Assembly (NCBI GenBank): GCA_012103455.1
Contig: WLWT01000001.1
Span: 1,598,001-1,662,000, forward strand
DNA length: 64,000 nucleotides
Origin: Gammaproteobacteria bacterium
GTDB lineage: Bacteria; Pseudomonadota; Gammaproteobacteria; HK1
Direction of reading: 5' to 3'
Part shown: in pieces, positions 9,727-18,049 of the stretch
Numbering within the stretch: the stretch's first letter is position 1
How the letters are laid out: each line of letters begins with the position of its first letter
Translations under genes and position numbers: made by a program
Notes under the pieces: generated by a model
What the model was told of the DNA's origin: nothing
The model's database searches: none
What the model saw: only the letters and a program-made list of their open reading frames with translations

Positions 9727-9754
9727 CCCCCGCGAACCGGAAGATTCGCGGGGG
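9727..9754 (-). promoter_or_regulatory. Intergenic stem-loop between TRAP dctP and dctQ, copy 2
   Basis: Perfect 10-bp inverted repeat (CCCCCGCGAA, then TTCGCGGGGG) with an 8-nt loop in the dctP-dctQ gap. No T-run follows. It occupies the same position as the hairpin in the first TRAP set and probably has the same role in uneven expression of P over Q and M. Confidence 0.65.
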
Positions 9755-9780
9755 CGGCGGCCTGGACCCAGTACGCTTAG

Positions 9781-9831
9781 TTGGCCAGGGCGCTCAGTTG
9801 GCCAGGGCGCTCAGTTGGCCAGGGCGCTCAG
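9781..9831. repeat. Three 17-bp tandem repeats covering the dctP stop codon
   Basis: Unit TTGGCCAGGGCGCTCAG repeated three times without change. The third unit contains the TGA of dctP (9828-9830), so the first two are extra copies in the 3' untranslated region. The pattern suggests replication slippage. Confidence 0.9.
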
Positions 9832-10814
9832 TTGGTATCCTGGATCAGCTCGACCAACGGCTTCAGGGAAGGGTTGTCCGACAGATACTTGTCGTAGACC
9901 GGCTTCATCGCTTGCTGGAACCCTGACTTGTCGGGGATATCATTGAACTTGACACCCGCGGCCAGCACTTTTTCGCGGCTCGCTTTCACTCTCTTCGCCC
10001 AGAGATCACGCTGGAGCGCAGCGGACTCCTGAGCAGCTTCGCGCACGGCTTTCTTGTGTGCGCCGGACAGCGTGTCGTACGCAGTGGCATTGATGCACAG
10101 ACACTCGGGAATGATGAGGTGCTGCGAAAGGGAGTAGTAACCCGCGACCTCGAAGTGACCAGTTGATTCGTACGAAGGCCAATTGTTCTCTGCGCCGTCC
10201 ACTACACCGGTCTTCAGTGACTGATACACCTCGGCAAACGCCATTGGGGAGGGGTTGCCGCCAAGCGCCGTGATCATTCCCGAGTACAGGTCGTTGCTCA
10301 TCACGCGAACCTTCATCCCGGCTACGTCGGAAGGCTGGCTGATGGGTTTGCTGGAGTTGTAGAACGAACGCGCGCCTGCGTCATACCACGCGAGGCTGAT
10401 AAGCCCCTTCCTGGCCATCCCCGAGTTGATCATCTCGCCAGCCTTACCGTCCAGCGCCCGGTGCATGTGACCCATGTCCTTGAAGATGAACGGCAGTGAG
10501 ACGACGTTCGCCTCCGGCGCAACCGGGCCGATCGGGCCAAGGTTGAAGTTGCCAATTTGCAGCGCACCGATCCGGACCTGCTCGATGGCATCCGGCTGAC
10601 TACCGAGGACGCCCGCGTGGAACATCTTCAGCTTTATCTCGCCGTTGGTCTTCTGCTCCAGCAACTCGGCGAAGCGATCCATTGCGATCGTGTTCGGATA
10701 TCCTGCCTTGTGGATGTTCCAGCCGCGCCAGTCAGCCGCATTCGCAGAAAAAGCCGTTGTGACAGTGAGCGTGGCCGCGAACGCGACCGTACCCAGAAGT
10801 TGTTTATTGAGCAC
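9828..10814 (-). CDS. TRAP transporter substrate-binding protein (DctP family), copy 2
   Basis: Periplasmic receptor of the second TRAP transporter. A GTG at 10814 is chosen because AGGAGAG lies about 7 nt upstream and it gives a 328-residue precursor with a proper Sec signal (hydrophobic core, cleavage near FSANA). The longer frame to 10916 would place 34 unlikely residues before the signal. The core MKVRVMSNDLYSGMITALGG and SLKTGVVDGAENNWPSY are typical of DctP proteins. It is the first gene of the ~10.8-kb minus-strand cluster. Confidence 0.92.
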   Translation of the reverse strand: MLNKQLLGTVAFAATLTVTTAFSANAADWRGWNIHKAGYPNTIAMDRFAELLEQKTNGEIKLKMFHAGVLGSQPDAIEQVRIGALQIGNFNLGPIGPVAPEANVVSLPFIFKDMGHMHRALDGKAGEMINSGMARKGLISLAWYDAGARSFYNSSKPISQPSDVAGMKVRVMSNDLYSGMITALGGNPSPMAFAEVYQSLKTGVVDGAENNWPSYESTGHFEVAGYYSLSQHLIIPECLCINATAYDTLSGAHKKAVREAAQESAALQRDLWAKRVKASREKVLAAGVKFNDIPDKSGFQQAMKPVYDKYLSDNPSLKPLVELIQDTN

Positions 10815-11122
10815 GTCTTCTCTCCTATTTTCGTCCGGCACCGCGTCCGCAGCGGCGGCGTGTGCGCGAACCAATGGTGCGTCGGTAACACGGGGTTCAG
10901 TCCGACCGGAATCCATGCGGAACCGGGGTGCGGTAAGCCTGAAGTGGTTTATCTCTACTTGTCAAGCAATATGACTTCTATAAAACACTCAAGCTATCAA
11001 TCCCCACAGTTATCTGTTTTTTTCAGAGATTTCTATTCAATTTCTGCCCAAAGTGCGCATTATTGCTGTCAGTCAGGTAGATCTGTTTTTCAATAATTCA
11101 TCATCATGTATGACAACTCCAT
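10815..11122 (-). promoter_or_regulatory. AT-rich leader region of the TRAP/sarcosine oxidase cluster
   Basis: About 300 bp without a gene, clearly AT-richer than its surroundings at 10,970-11,110. It must hold the promoter of the minus-strand cluster. A perfect short palindrome CTTGTCAAG at 10958-10966 is the kind of site a FadR-type regulator could bind. I could not identify convincing -35 and -10 hexamers with correct spacing. Confidence 0.35.
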
Positions 11123-11430
11123 ATGCCACGAGCGACTATCGACTCGAATGAAAACATCTCCCGTGTCCGCCAACGATTTGTGCGGCTCCGTGCTCGCGCT
11201 TCCCCCCTTGCCTGCCATCGAGATCTGCCTCTCAACCGCCAAGCGAACCGCGCGCTGGCTCACCATTTGGGATCCGGTGGTGTGACCACGTTGATGTACG
11301 GCGGCAACGCCAACTTCTACAACCTCGGAGTCGGCGACTACGACGCTACGCTTTGCCATCTGCTCGCAGTGGCGAACACCGGCAGCTGGATCATCCCCTC
11401 GCTAGGACCCGGCTATGGCAAGGCGATGGA
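11123..11430 (+). pseudogene. Dihydrodipicolinate synthase (DapA) family remnant
   Basis: A roughly 100-codon piece of a DapA-type aldolase. One frame reads [20 protein letters not shown], then [17 protein letters not shown], the N-terminal beta-alpha units of this TIM-barrel family. Residues before it (GSVLALPPL) are in a different frame, so a frameshift is present. The Schiff-base lysine region and the C-terminal half are absent, because the sequence runs straight into an SDR fragment at about 11,431. Confidence 0.7.
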
Positions 11431-11747
11431 CCAGGCGCCTTGGCCTATGCCAGCTCGAAAGAGGCAGTTATGGGTTATACCCGGGCACTGGCGAAGGACC
11501 TTGGGCCCGGGATTCGAGTGAATTCAATCTGTCCGGCGATGATCGACACCAGGTTCCATGACATTTTCACCCGGCCCGAGGTTTCACCCGGCCCGGGGTG
11601 CGGGCCAAGGTGGCAGGTGCCACGCCGGTGAAGCGCGCAAGTACCCCGGAGGATGTCGCCGAAATGCCTGCTTTCCTTGCATCGGACCGCTCCGCCTTCA
11701 CGACCGGAGCTTGCTTCGACATCAACGGCGGCACGTTCTTTTCCTGA
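11431..11747 (+). pseudogene. Short-chain dehydrogenase (SDR) C-terminal remnant
   Basis: C-terminal half of a classical SDR. It starts at the active-site segment YASSKEAV (YxxxK), continues with [14 protein letters not shown], and ends with [14 protein letters not shown] before TGA at 11747. The N-terminal NAD-binding half is missing. The reading frame breaks at a 17-bp tandem duplication at 11565-11598 (17 is not a multiple of 3), which is the direct cause of the frameshift. Confidence 0.85.
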
Positions 11748-11824
11748 GCCCAGCCTGCAACCACGCATCGCGCAAGTTTCTAGCAACCCCATTCTTGATG
11801 ACCCTCATTCTTGAGGACTATATT

Positions 11825-13204
11825 CTATGGGCCATCGTCACTCGACTCGAACCGGCCACTGGCCATCGCCGCTCGAATACGCCTCTTGATCTCATGGCAC
11901 CGTTCGCCGGCAGCCAGCGGCAGCGTGTCTTCTACAATGTCTCCAACGAAGCGGCCAAAACGTGCTTGTAGCGCCCGGTCGTCGCTATTCGATGGTGGCA
12001 CCTCGACGATGACATCGCCGGCCATTGTAGGGATATGGCCATCGGTATTCGGCGCTGGTTGCGCGGGTGCAGCGCCGTTGGCGACGGCGCGTATAGCATC
12101 ACGGAGCATTCGTCTATACCGCGCCACGCCGCCGTCCGTTGTCGCTAATTGCTCGTCGTCGTGGATGGTGATTGCGCCTTGTGACACTTGCGCTTCATAG
12201 TCGCCCGGCGATAGCTGTCCTTCTTCGTAGCTGCGCTCAACGCCCGTTTGGCCGACGAAATCAACTTTATTGAGGCCTACTTGCTGGCGGTTTCCTTTGC
12301 CGTCCAAGTCCAATGTTTCGTTGAAATGACGCCAAGCGACGATGCGGCAGCGGGTGTTGTCGAGCGGCACGGTCCACTTCGTGATACCGACCCGCGTAAA
12401 GAACTTCTCGCGGTCCGGGTTTTGATAAATATCCGGTGGCTGGGCCAGTGCCGGTAGATATACCTCCGCCGTGCGCACCCACACATACCGATGCCAGCGT
12501 CTAGTGTTGGTGAGATAGATCCCGGCCCCGTCGCGCATGCGCTTCCACTGCACCTCGGGCAAGGCGCCCCACGCCGGATTGAAGTGCGCGCGGGTGACGC
12601 GCGTGTGCAAAAACACACTGTGAAACGGATCCATCGGATTCTCGGCCACCTGAAGCCAATTGCACGGGTAGTCGATGGCGTAAGGGACCATGTCGTTGTC
12701 CGTTTGCACCATGGTGTCCAACACCGGGAACGCCGGCAGCCCGTCCGGCGGGCCCAAGTAGGCAAACAGCAATCCGGCAAACGCTCGCACGGGATACGCG
12801 CCGTGGCACAGCCGGTTCGGGATCGGACTCCCCTGCGGCTCGCCCGGCACTTCCAAAATGCTGCCGTCGATGTCGAACAGCCAGCCGTGGTAACAACAAC
12901 GAATACCGCGTTCCGCGACGATCCCGTATTCAAGCGACGCGCGCCGGTGCGAACAGTGTTTGTGCACCAGGCCGTACCGGCCTGAAAGATCGCGGAAAGC
13001 CACCAACTCTTCGCCCAACACCCGTACCACGCTAGGCTGCTGCGAGACCTCCGCGGTCATGCAGACGGGAAGCCAGAAGCGGCGAAAGTACTCGCCGCAT
13101 GGCGTACCTGGACCGACATGGGTCAGCTCGGCATCCTCCACGCCGCTACCGTGGCGGAAGTAGCCATTGTATCTAGAGGCGCGTTGTTCAGGCGTGATGT
13201 GCAT
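11825..13204 (-). CDS. Rieske non-haem iron oxygenase, alpha subunit
   Basis: 459-residue oxygenase of the phthalate dioxygenase / O-demethylase type, which hydroxylates or demethylates an aromatic or methylated substrate using an external reductase. The Rieske 2Fe-2S ligands are visible as C-S-H then C-C-Y-H in KHCSHRRASLEYG...IRCCYHGW (about residues 80-105), and the mononuclear iron site as NPMDPFHSVFLH (D-x2-H-x4-H). The frame is open upstream to 13987 through an unrelated prpF remnant, so I place the start at the ATG at 13204 (MHITPEQRASRY). No reductase gene is adjacent. The substrate is unknown; proximity to transporters suggests a shared catabolic theme. Confidence 0.9.
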   Translation of the reverse strand: MHITPEQRASRYNGYFRHGSGVEDAELTHVGPGTPCGEYFRRFWLPVCMTAEVSQQPSVVRVLGEELVAFRDLSGRYGLVHKHCSHRRASLEYGIVAERGIRCCYHGWLFDIDGSILEVPGEPQGSPIPNRLCHGAYPVRAFAGLLFAYLGPPDGLPAFPVLDTMVQTDNDMVPYAIDYPCNWLQVAENPMDPFHSVFLHTRVTRAHFNPAWGALPEVQWKRMRDGAGIYLTNTRRWHRYVWVRTAEVYLPALAQPPDIYQNPDREKFFTRVGITKWTVPLDNTRCRIVAWRHFNETLDLDGKGNRQQVGLNKVDFVGQTGVERSYEEGQLSPGDYEAQVSQGAITIHDDEQLATTDGGVARYRRMLRDAIRAVANGAAPAQPAPNTDGHIPTMAGDVIVEVPPSNSDDRALQARFGRFVGDIVEDTLPLAAGERCHEIKRRIRAAMASGRFESSDDGP

Positions 13205-13599
13205 GTAGCCTCCGTTGCCTAAACGATGTCTAGCCGGACACATTCGGGTTGAACCGCAGGAAACTCTCCTTGACACTGAGGAAGTATCAAGCGGCACACA
13301 AAGAAGCGTCAAGCCGCCGGTGCCGGCGCCTGTGGCCCCGACATCCATGCCCCCCAGCCGCAATGGGAGCCGCAGCAACTGTAGACGTTGGCGCGCTACG
13401 CAAGCGCCTGTAGAACCAAGGCGTTCGCTATGTGTTAGCGAGCTACATGGACATGCATGCGGTACACGACAGTCTTCTCCACGTCTAATTGATTGCCTTC
13501 GCGCCGGATATGCGCACCTACCGTTAGACAACCTGATGGATGGCCGATGGATGGCCGATGGATGGCCGATGCACACTTGCACGCCGTTTCGCAAGGAAG
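13205..13599. other. Gene-free stretch upstream of the Rieske gene
   Basis: No recognisable gene on either strand. The minus frame stays open through it only by chance, linking the prpF remnant to the Rieske gene. It contains an 11-bp tandem repeat at 13535-13570 and must include the Rieske promoter, which I could not identify. Confidence 0.5.
13535..13570. repeat. 11-bp tandem repeat, about three units
   Basis: Three perfect units of GATGGATGGCC followed by GATG. It lies in the gene-free stretch between the prpF remnant and the Rieske gene. No function is apparent; it fits the window-wide pattern of short tandem duplication. Confidence 0.85.
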
Positions 13600-13975
13600 C
13601 AGCCGCGTAACTGTTGGCTAATGCGCCGGAGATAAGACAGGCGGCGGCTACACACATGCCGGTGGTTAGCGGGGTCGCCCGGTGGACTCGTTCCATAGAC
13701 AGCACGTGTACCGCGATATCGATAGTATCTGCCGAGTCCGTGTCGGGGCGTGTGGGCGGACCGATGATGACGGCTTTAGACAGCGACGATATGCCACCGC
13801 CCATGCCATCCAATCGCCGGCCATTCGGATCCGGGCTGCCAAGCACCCGAAGCAGCATGCGATCCAGCGCCGCCCGGTCTTGTGTTACATCGCGCTGATG
13901 AAAGAACGCCCCTTTACTGGTACCGCCACGCATGAATATGGCCGGAATACGGGTTTGCGATGCCGCCGCTTCTAA
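13600..13975 (-). pseudogene. PrpF / 4-oxalomesaconate tautomerase family remnant
   Basis: The minus strand encodes an N-terminal PrpF motif (RIPAIFMRGGTSKGAFFH, then GSPDPNGRRLDGMGGG) and, after an apparent internal deletion, the C-terminal segment HRATPLTTGMCVAAACL. PrpF-like isomerases of about 390 residues normally separate these two motifs by more than 200 residues. The 5' end is interrupted by the IS element at 13976. When the IS is removed in silico, an in-frame TGA lies just upstream, so the gene may have been damaged before the insertion. Confidence 0.75.
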
Positions 13976-14862
13976 GAACCTGTTCAAGATCTGACGATTT
14001 TGGACATCTGACCTAAGCTATTGTTATCCATAGTCATAGCGGCTGCGAAGGCAATGACAGACGAGCGAATCTACCCGAGTGACCTATCTCGCCAACAGTT
14101 CGAGAAAGTTAGACCGATCCTGGAGGCGGCGCGTCGGCGAACCAAGCCAAGGCAACTCGATCTCTATCACGTGTTCAACGCAGTGTTGTACCTGCTGAAG
14201 ACCGGCTGCCAATGGCGCATGTTGCCCAACGAGTATCCAAAGTGGCGAAGTGTGCATGAGTATTTCACTATCTGGCGGCAATCGTCCCCAGAAGACTCTT
14301 GCAGCGCCTTGGACAAGGCGTTAAAAAAATGGGTTGGCGAGGCCCGCAAATCCCAGGGGCGCAGTGGCAAAACCAGCCTGATCATCGTTGATGCACAGAG
14401 CGTGAAGAACACAGACAGTGCAAACCACAAAGGTTATGACGCAGGCAAGAAGACTTCTGGTATCAAGCGGCACATAGCTGTGGACACTCAGGGATTGGTG
14501 CACGCTGCTTTTGTGACCACGGCAAATGTCACTGATCGAGCTGGGGCACTGGCCGCACTTGCTGCTCAAGCAGATGGGCGCCTCTCGGAGGTTAGGTGTG
14601 TAGTGGGCGATGGCGGGTACACGGGGATGGCTTTCGCTGGCGAAGTGCTGAGATTAATCGGAGCGAACGTCGAAATTATCAAACGCTCGGACACGGGTCG
14701 TTTTGCCGTCCTCCCGAAGAGGTGGGTTGTCGAGCGAACCTTCTCATGGTTTGAGAAAAACCGCCGGTTGTGGAAAAACTGTGAGCGGCTAATCGAAAGC
14801 TCGTTGGGCATGATGCTACTTGCAAATATTGCGCTGTTGCTTCGGAGATCTTGAACAGGCTC
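13976..14862 (+). mobile_element. IS5-family insertion sequence, apparently complete (887 bp)
   Basis: 17-bp terminal inverted repeats (GAACCTGTTCAAGATCT and, inverted, GAGCCTGTTCAAGATCT; one mismatch) enclose one transposase gene. A 3-bp target duplication TAA flanks the element (13973-13975 and 14863-14865). Removing the element and one TAA rejoins the flanking sequence cleanly. All expected parts are present, so it may still be active. Confidence 0.93.
14054..14854 (+). CDS. IS5-family transposase
   Basis: 266-residue DDE transposase, intact. It has an N-terminal helical DNA-binding domain (LYLLKTGCQWRMLPNEYPKW) and catalytic segments IIVDAQSVKNT (first Asp), VGDGGYTGMAF (second Asp) and the Y-R-E-type motif WVVERTFSWFEKNRRL (Glu). 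The frame opens earlier with a TTG at 14021, but the ATG at 14054 (MTDERIYPSD) fits the family start. Confidence 0.94.
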   Translation: MTDERIYPSDLSRQQFEKVRPILEAARRRTKPRQLDLYHVFNAVLYLLKTGCQWRMLPNEYPKWRSVHEYFTIWRQSSPEDSCSALDKALKKWVGEARKSQGRSGKTSLIIVDAQSVKNTDSANHKGYDAGKKTSGIKRHIAVDTQGLVHAAFVTTANVTDRAGALAALAAQADGRLSEVRCVVGDGGYTGMAFAGEVLRLIGANVEIIKRSDTGRFAVLPKRWVVERTFSWFEKNRRLWKNCERLIESSLGMMLLANIALLLRRS

Positions 14863-14865
14863 TAA

Positions 14866-15168
14866 GAAGCGTCGTCATGAGCACCGCGCCTGTGTTGCAC
14901 GCCGGGCACCGCTCTTGGTGCCCATCTGCGCCATTGGGACCGAACCCCGTTTGGGTTGTCTGGGGTTCATGCACTTATTCTTGCACGTGCTCAATACAGT
15001 GCCGGATGACGCCGAGTTTGTGCGTCCGGCACCGGTTGGCCAAGAAATCGCAATGGCGCACGCGCATGCAGCCCTTGAGCAATACATGCAGCGAGAATCG
15101 CCGTAGCAGCCCGTGCGATTCTGGCCACAGTTGTCTGCGCTCGTCGCTGCGCTAGTCCCGGTACCGAA
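14866..15168. other. Gene-free stretch after the IS5 element
   Basis: About 300 bp with no convincing gene. Short frames on both strands lack recognisable motifs. If the IS5 insertion is removed, this sequence is contiguous with the 5' side of the prpF remnant, so it may be its decayed upstream region. Confidence 0.4.
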
Positions 15169-15543
15169 GTGATCGTCCCCGTTCCTTCTTTGGACCCGGC
15201 GGCAATGTGGATTGCCAAGCATGCAGCAGACTCTGCAGCGGCCGCACGAGAACGAGAAGCACTGCATCGAGTGAGTGGGCACCACGAAGAAGCGGTGGTA
15301 CGGCTCCGGCGCGAGTTGCCCTCGGAGGCAGGGCGAAAGGCAGCCAATGCGAAGTACGCGCAGACTGGCGGATACAGGGAGCGCAAAGTGAAAGCCCTGC
15401 AAGACTTCGCAGATAGCGCTCTGTACAAGAACAAATTTGCGAAGCTGAATCACGAAAAATATGGCGTGTCGTCGAGAACAGTCCGGTACTGGCTTGTGGG
15501 CGCGACGGCGCGCAAGAGCCCGCCCACAGCCGACGAAACCTGA
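15169..15543 (+). CDS. Hypothetical protein, Ala/Lys-rich helical
   Basis: 124-residue product that I do not recognise. The middle is predicted to be helical and charged (LPSEAGRKAANAKYAQTGGY, then KVKALQDFADSALYKNKFAK), ending with YGVSSRTVRYWLVG, which resembles a short helix-turn-helix recognition segment. It stands at the left end of the decayed AlpA / primase element, 189 bp before alpA, on the same strand. It could be an accessory gene of that element. No clear ribosome site is seen, so coding status is moderate. Confidence 0.45.
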   Translation: MIVPVPSLDPAAMWIAKHAADSAAAAREREALHRVSGHHEEAVVRLRRELPSEAGRKAANAKYAQTGGYRERKVKALQDFADSALYKNKFAKLNHEKYGVSSRTVRYWLVGATARKSPPTADET

Positions 15544-15633
15544 TAGGTCGGTTTTTCCGACGTCTGATCAGCTGCGTCTGCAGCGTGGTTTGGTGTAGGC
15601 GAAAAGTTCCTATAACACGACACCCCACTCTGG

Positions 15634-15649
15634 TACCCCGAATGGGGTA
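15634..15649. other. Short stem-loop before the AlpA-like gene
   Basis: Perfect 6-bp arms (TACCCC and GGGGTA) with a GAAT loop in the 190-bp gap between the hypothetical gene and alpA. There is no T-tract, so terminator function is uncertain. It may be an operator or part of the leader of the integrative element. Confidence 0.3.
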
Positions 15650-15731
15650 TACGCTGTGCGCTCAGACCGCATATGCGCGGCTAAATCGCGTCGGTAAGCT
15701 CATGGTCTCGATCGTTCAACGAGCCACACGA

Positions 15732-15929
15732 ATGACCAATACAATCCTCCGGCTGCCTGCTGTCAAAGCCCGCGCTGGCTTGTCCCGCAGCACCATCTAT
15801 CTCCGCATTTCTAATGGCAATTTCCCGAAGCCAATCTCGCTTGGAGGCCGCGCAGCCGGCTGGATCGAGGACGAGGTGGGCGAGTGGGCGGGACAACAGA
15901 TTAACGCGAGCCGGGAGCCGCAGGCGTGA
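15732..15929 (+). CDS. AlpA-family excisionase / phage transcriptional regulator
   Basis: 65-residue MerR-like winged helix protein. The family pattern is clear: ILRLPAVKARAGLSRSTIYL, then NFPKPISLGGRAAGW and WIEDEVGEWAGQQI. AlpA proteins act in excision or activation of integrated elements. The start at 15732 gives the normal length, although the frame opens at 15585. Its stop overlaps the next gene by 4 nt (GTGA), indicating an operon with the CHC2 zinc-finger gene. Confidence 0.88.
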   Translation: MTNTILRLPAVKARAGLSRSTIYLRISNGNFPKPISLGGRAAGWIEDEVGEWAGQQINASREPQA

Positions 15930-16249
15930 CTGTCGCTCGCCTACGGGCTGGGCGGGGCGTACACGGGCGTATACGGAGCGTCCGCGGTCTCGACCGTGAA
16001 TGTCTACCTTCCGTCACGGAATATTTCGGTCCGCTTTTCGGGAGGTTGCGTTTCAATTCCGGTAGCTGGGCTCAGGTACGTTGCGTTTTCCACGATGACC
16101 ACCACGCAAGTCTAAGCATTCATCGGGAGCGTGGCGCGTTCCGCTGCTTTGCTCGCGGAGTCTGCGGCGGTGACGTGATCGCGTTCGAGATGTCGAAGTC
16201 GGACAGCGATTTCAAGAGGGCCGTGCGAGACCTGGGTGCATGGGTGTGA
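15926..16249 (+). CDS. CHC2-type zinc-finger (primase-like) protein
   Basis: 107-residue product with a CHC2 primase zinc finger: CVFHDDHHASLSIHRE then FRCFARGVCGGDVIAFEM. Cys and His then Cys and Cys are spaced as in DnaG-type zinc-binding domains. It contains only this domain, so it is a stand-alone zinc finger for the primase apparatus of a mobile element, or an N-terminal part cut off by decay. It starts at GTG overlapping the alpA stop and ends just before the PrimPol remnant. Confidence 0.8.
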   Translation: MTVARLRAGRGVHGRIRSVRGLDRECLPSVTEYFGPLFGRLRFNSGSWAQVRCVFHDDHHASLSIHRERGAFRCFARGVCGGDVIAFEMSKSDSDFKRAVRDLGAWV

Positions 16250-16251
16250 AC

Positions 16252-16922
16252 TCGCCCATTCTTGAAGGTGCGCTCACCGCTCAGGCAGCCGGCCTTGCAA
16301 TCCACTTTCAGCGTGGAAAAGTTGGTCAAACGCACCAGCAAAACAACCCGACGAGATTCGCCGCGACTACCGTAGTAAATACAACATGGGTTTTCGCACC
16401 GGTGAGTGGTCGAAGCTGGATGGCTGGCCAATCGTGGTGCTTGATATCGACGTCCGTAGCGATGAGCCAGAACATCGCGAGATGGCGCGAAAAGCGTGGA
16501 TTGCGCTGGCCGGATAAACCAAGCCAGCCATCAAGACCGAGGGCGGTGGAGTGCATCTGTATTTTCGCTGCCCTCCCGAGCGCCTACCGCCGCAACAAGC
16601 GATCGTGCTTCGGCAATCGGACACGATGATTGTTAACAAGCCGGCCTGGACAATTGATCTGCTATCCGGTAAGCACGCCGTAACATTGCCACCCAGCATC
16701 CACCCGTCTGGGGAACCATATGAGTGGATCAATGGCGGTTTGGAGCATGTTGAAGAACTCCCTGAATCCCTCTTGACAGATGTCGCTAAGGCCCTGGAGA
16801 AGCAGGCAGCACCCGCACTGCGCCAGGAGATTGACTGGCCGACACCGATCAGTGCCGAGTTGAAACCTGTGCCACGTTTCGGCGCTGACATCCTGTCCCG
16901 GACTCGTTGCGCGGATGGGTGA
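16252..16922 (+). pseudogene. Bifunctional primase-polymerase (PrimPol) remnant
   Basis: An archaeo-eukaryotic primase domain is recognisable: TGEWSKLDGWPIVVLDIDV, with the catalytic D-x-D, then TEGGGVHLYFRCPPERLPP and later WTIDLLSGKHAVTLPPSIHP. A TAA at about 16516 interrupts the frame between these parts and the beginning is in another frame. Such primases replicate plasmids and integrative elements. The part after 16551 is open to 16920, ending just inside the DUF3987 remnant. Confidence 0.8.
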
Positions 16923-17823
16923 TGGACGAAGCCGAGCAAGCCTTCTTTCTTGAAGCGTGGAACGGTCACCAGAGCATCGATACCGACCGAATCGGACGCG
17001 GCCACATAAGCCTTCCGAACCTGTGCGCTTCGATCTTCGGTGGCATTCAGCCAGACAAGCTTACCGTATACCTGGAACAGGCCACGCGGACCCTGGCCAA
17101 CGACGGTGTGCTACAACGATTCCAGATGCTGGTTTATCCAGCCGCACGCTCATGGGAATGGCGCGATTGTGCACCCGATTTGGATGCGCATGATCTCGCC
17201 GTCGATGTGGTTGAGAGGCTGGCCGATTTTGAGCCAGAGACCTAGGGCGCGGCATCTGCGGATGATAGCTGTAAGTTTCCTCATTTCCACTTTGACGATG
17301 CGGCCCAGGGTGTCTTCATCGAGTGGCCGGAAGAGTTGCATCGGAATCGAATCGCCAGCGAGGACGAGCCGATGATCCGCCAGCACCTCGCCGAGTACGG
17401 CAAGCTCTTCCCAGCACTTGCATTGATTTTTCATCTGATCGACTGCGCCGCCCACAGCCCATTCGGACGGGTTGGCCAGGGGGCAGCGGTGCGTGCTGCC
17501 GCTTGGTGCGAATTCCTTGAGGCGCGCACGCACGGCGCTGCTACGGACTGCTGAAGGACGACGGTCTGCAGGCCGCGCAGACATTGGCTGCCAAGCTCAA
17601 GGTGGGCAAGCTCGACGACGGTTTCACGGTGCGAGAGGTCCGTCGCAACCAATGACGCAATCTGACCCACGATGAGCCTATCCAGGCCGCGTTGGACTGG
17701 CTTGAGGACGAGGATTGGCTACGCAGCGAGTCCACTGGGGGCAGCGGTCCCGGCTCTGGTCGGCGAACGATTCGCTACAGAATCAACCCAGCAGTCAAGC
17801 CGGTGAAGAACCACACGCCCTGA
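16907..17823 (+). pseudogene. DUF3987-type primase-helicase C-terminal remnant
   Basis: The sequence matches the C-terminal part of DUF3987 proteins of mobile elements in several frames: GRGHISLPNLCASIFGGIQP, LTVYLEQATRTLANDGVLQR, then FDDAAQGVFIEWPEELHR, HLAEYGKLFPALALIFHLID, AAWCEFLEA, YGLLKDDGLQAAQ, EVRRNQ and AALDWLEDEDWLR. Stops or shifts occur at about 17,243, 17,552 and 17,653. Together with alpA and the primase pieces this marks a decayed integrative element; no integrase is left. Confidence 0.85.
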
Positions 17824-17858
17824 ACTGGCAGTACCACCATCGCTGCAGCCAGCACTGC

Positions 17859-17900
17859 CGTTCCTGCCAATAGAGATCTCGTTCCTGCCAATAGAGATCT
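17859..17900. repeat. 21-bp perfect tandem duplication
   Basis: CGTTCCTGCCAATAGAGATC plus T, twice in tandem, just after the DUF3987 remnant. No function is apparent. It has the same size and form as the duplication at 25914-25955, although the sequence is unrelated. Confidence 0.9.
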
Positions 17901-18049
17901 AAGGTCAGTAACGGCAGTACGCAAAGCTGAAGAATCATCTAAACGAGACAGCCCTGCACCATGATTTTCCTATGGATGCGGCAGTCAAAAACAGGACTGA
18001 AAAATTTCGCAATTGGTGTGACCTGCACCTGAAATAGTGAGGCAGAGAA

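Noticed and set aside
9781..9831. CRISPR-like array
   Set aside because: The 17-bp units are directly abutting with no spacers. The same holds for every other repeat cluster in the window.
11825..13987. A single 720-codon fusion of a PrpF-like domain with a Rieske oxygenase
   Set aside because: The PrpF part is internally deleted, the linking sequence is low-complexity and repeat-bearing, and the Rieske protein has a normal start at 13204. The open frame is accidental, and its 5' end lies inside an IS inverted repeat.
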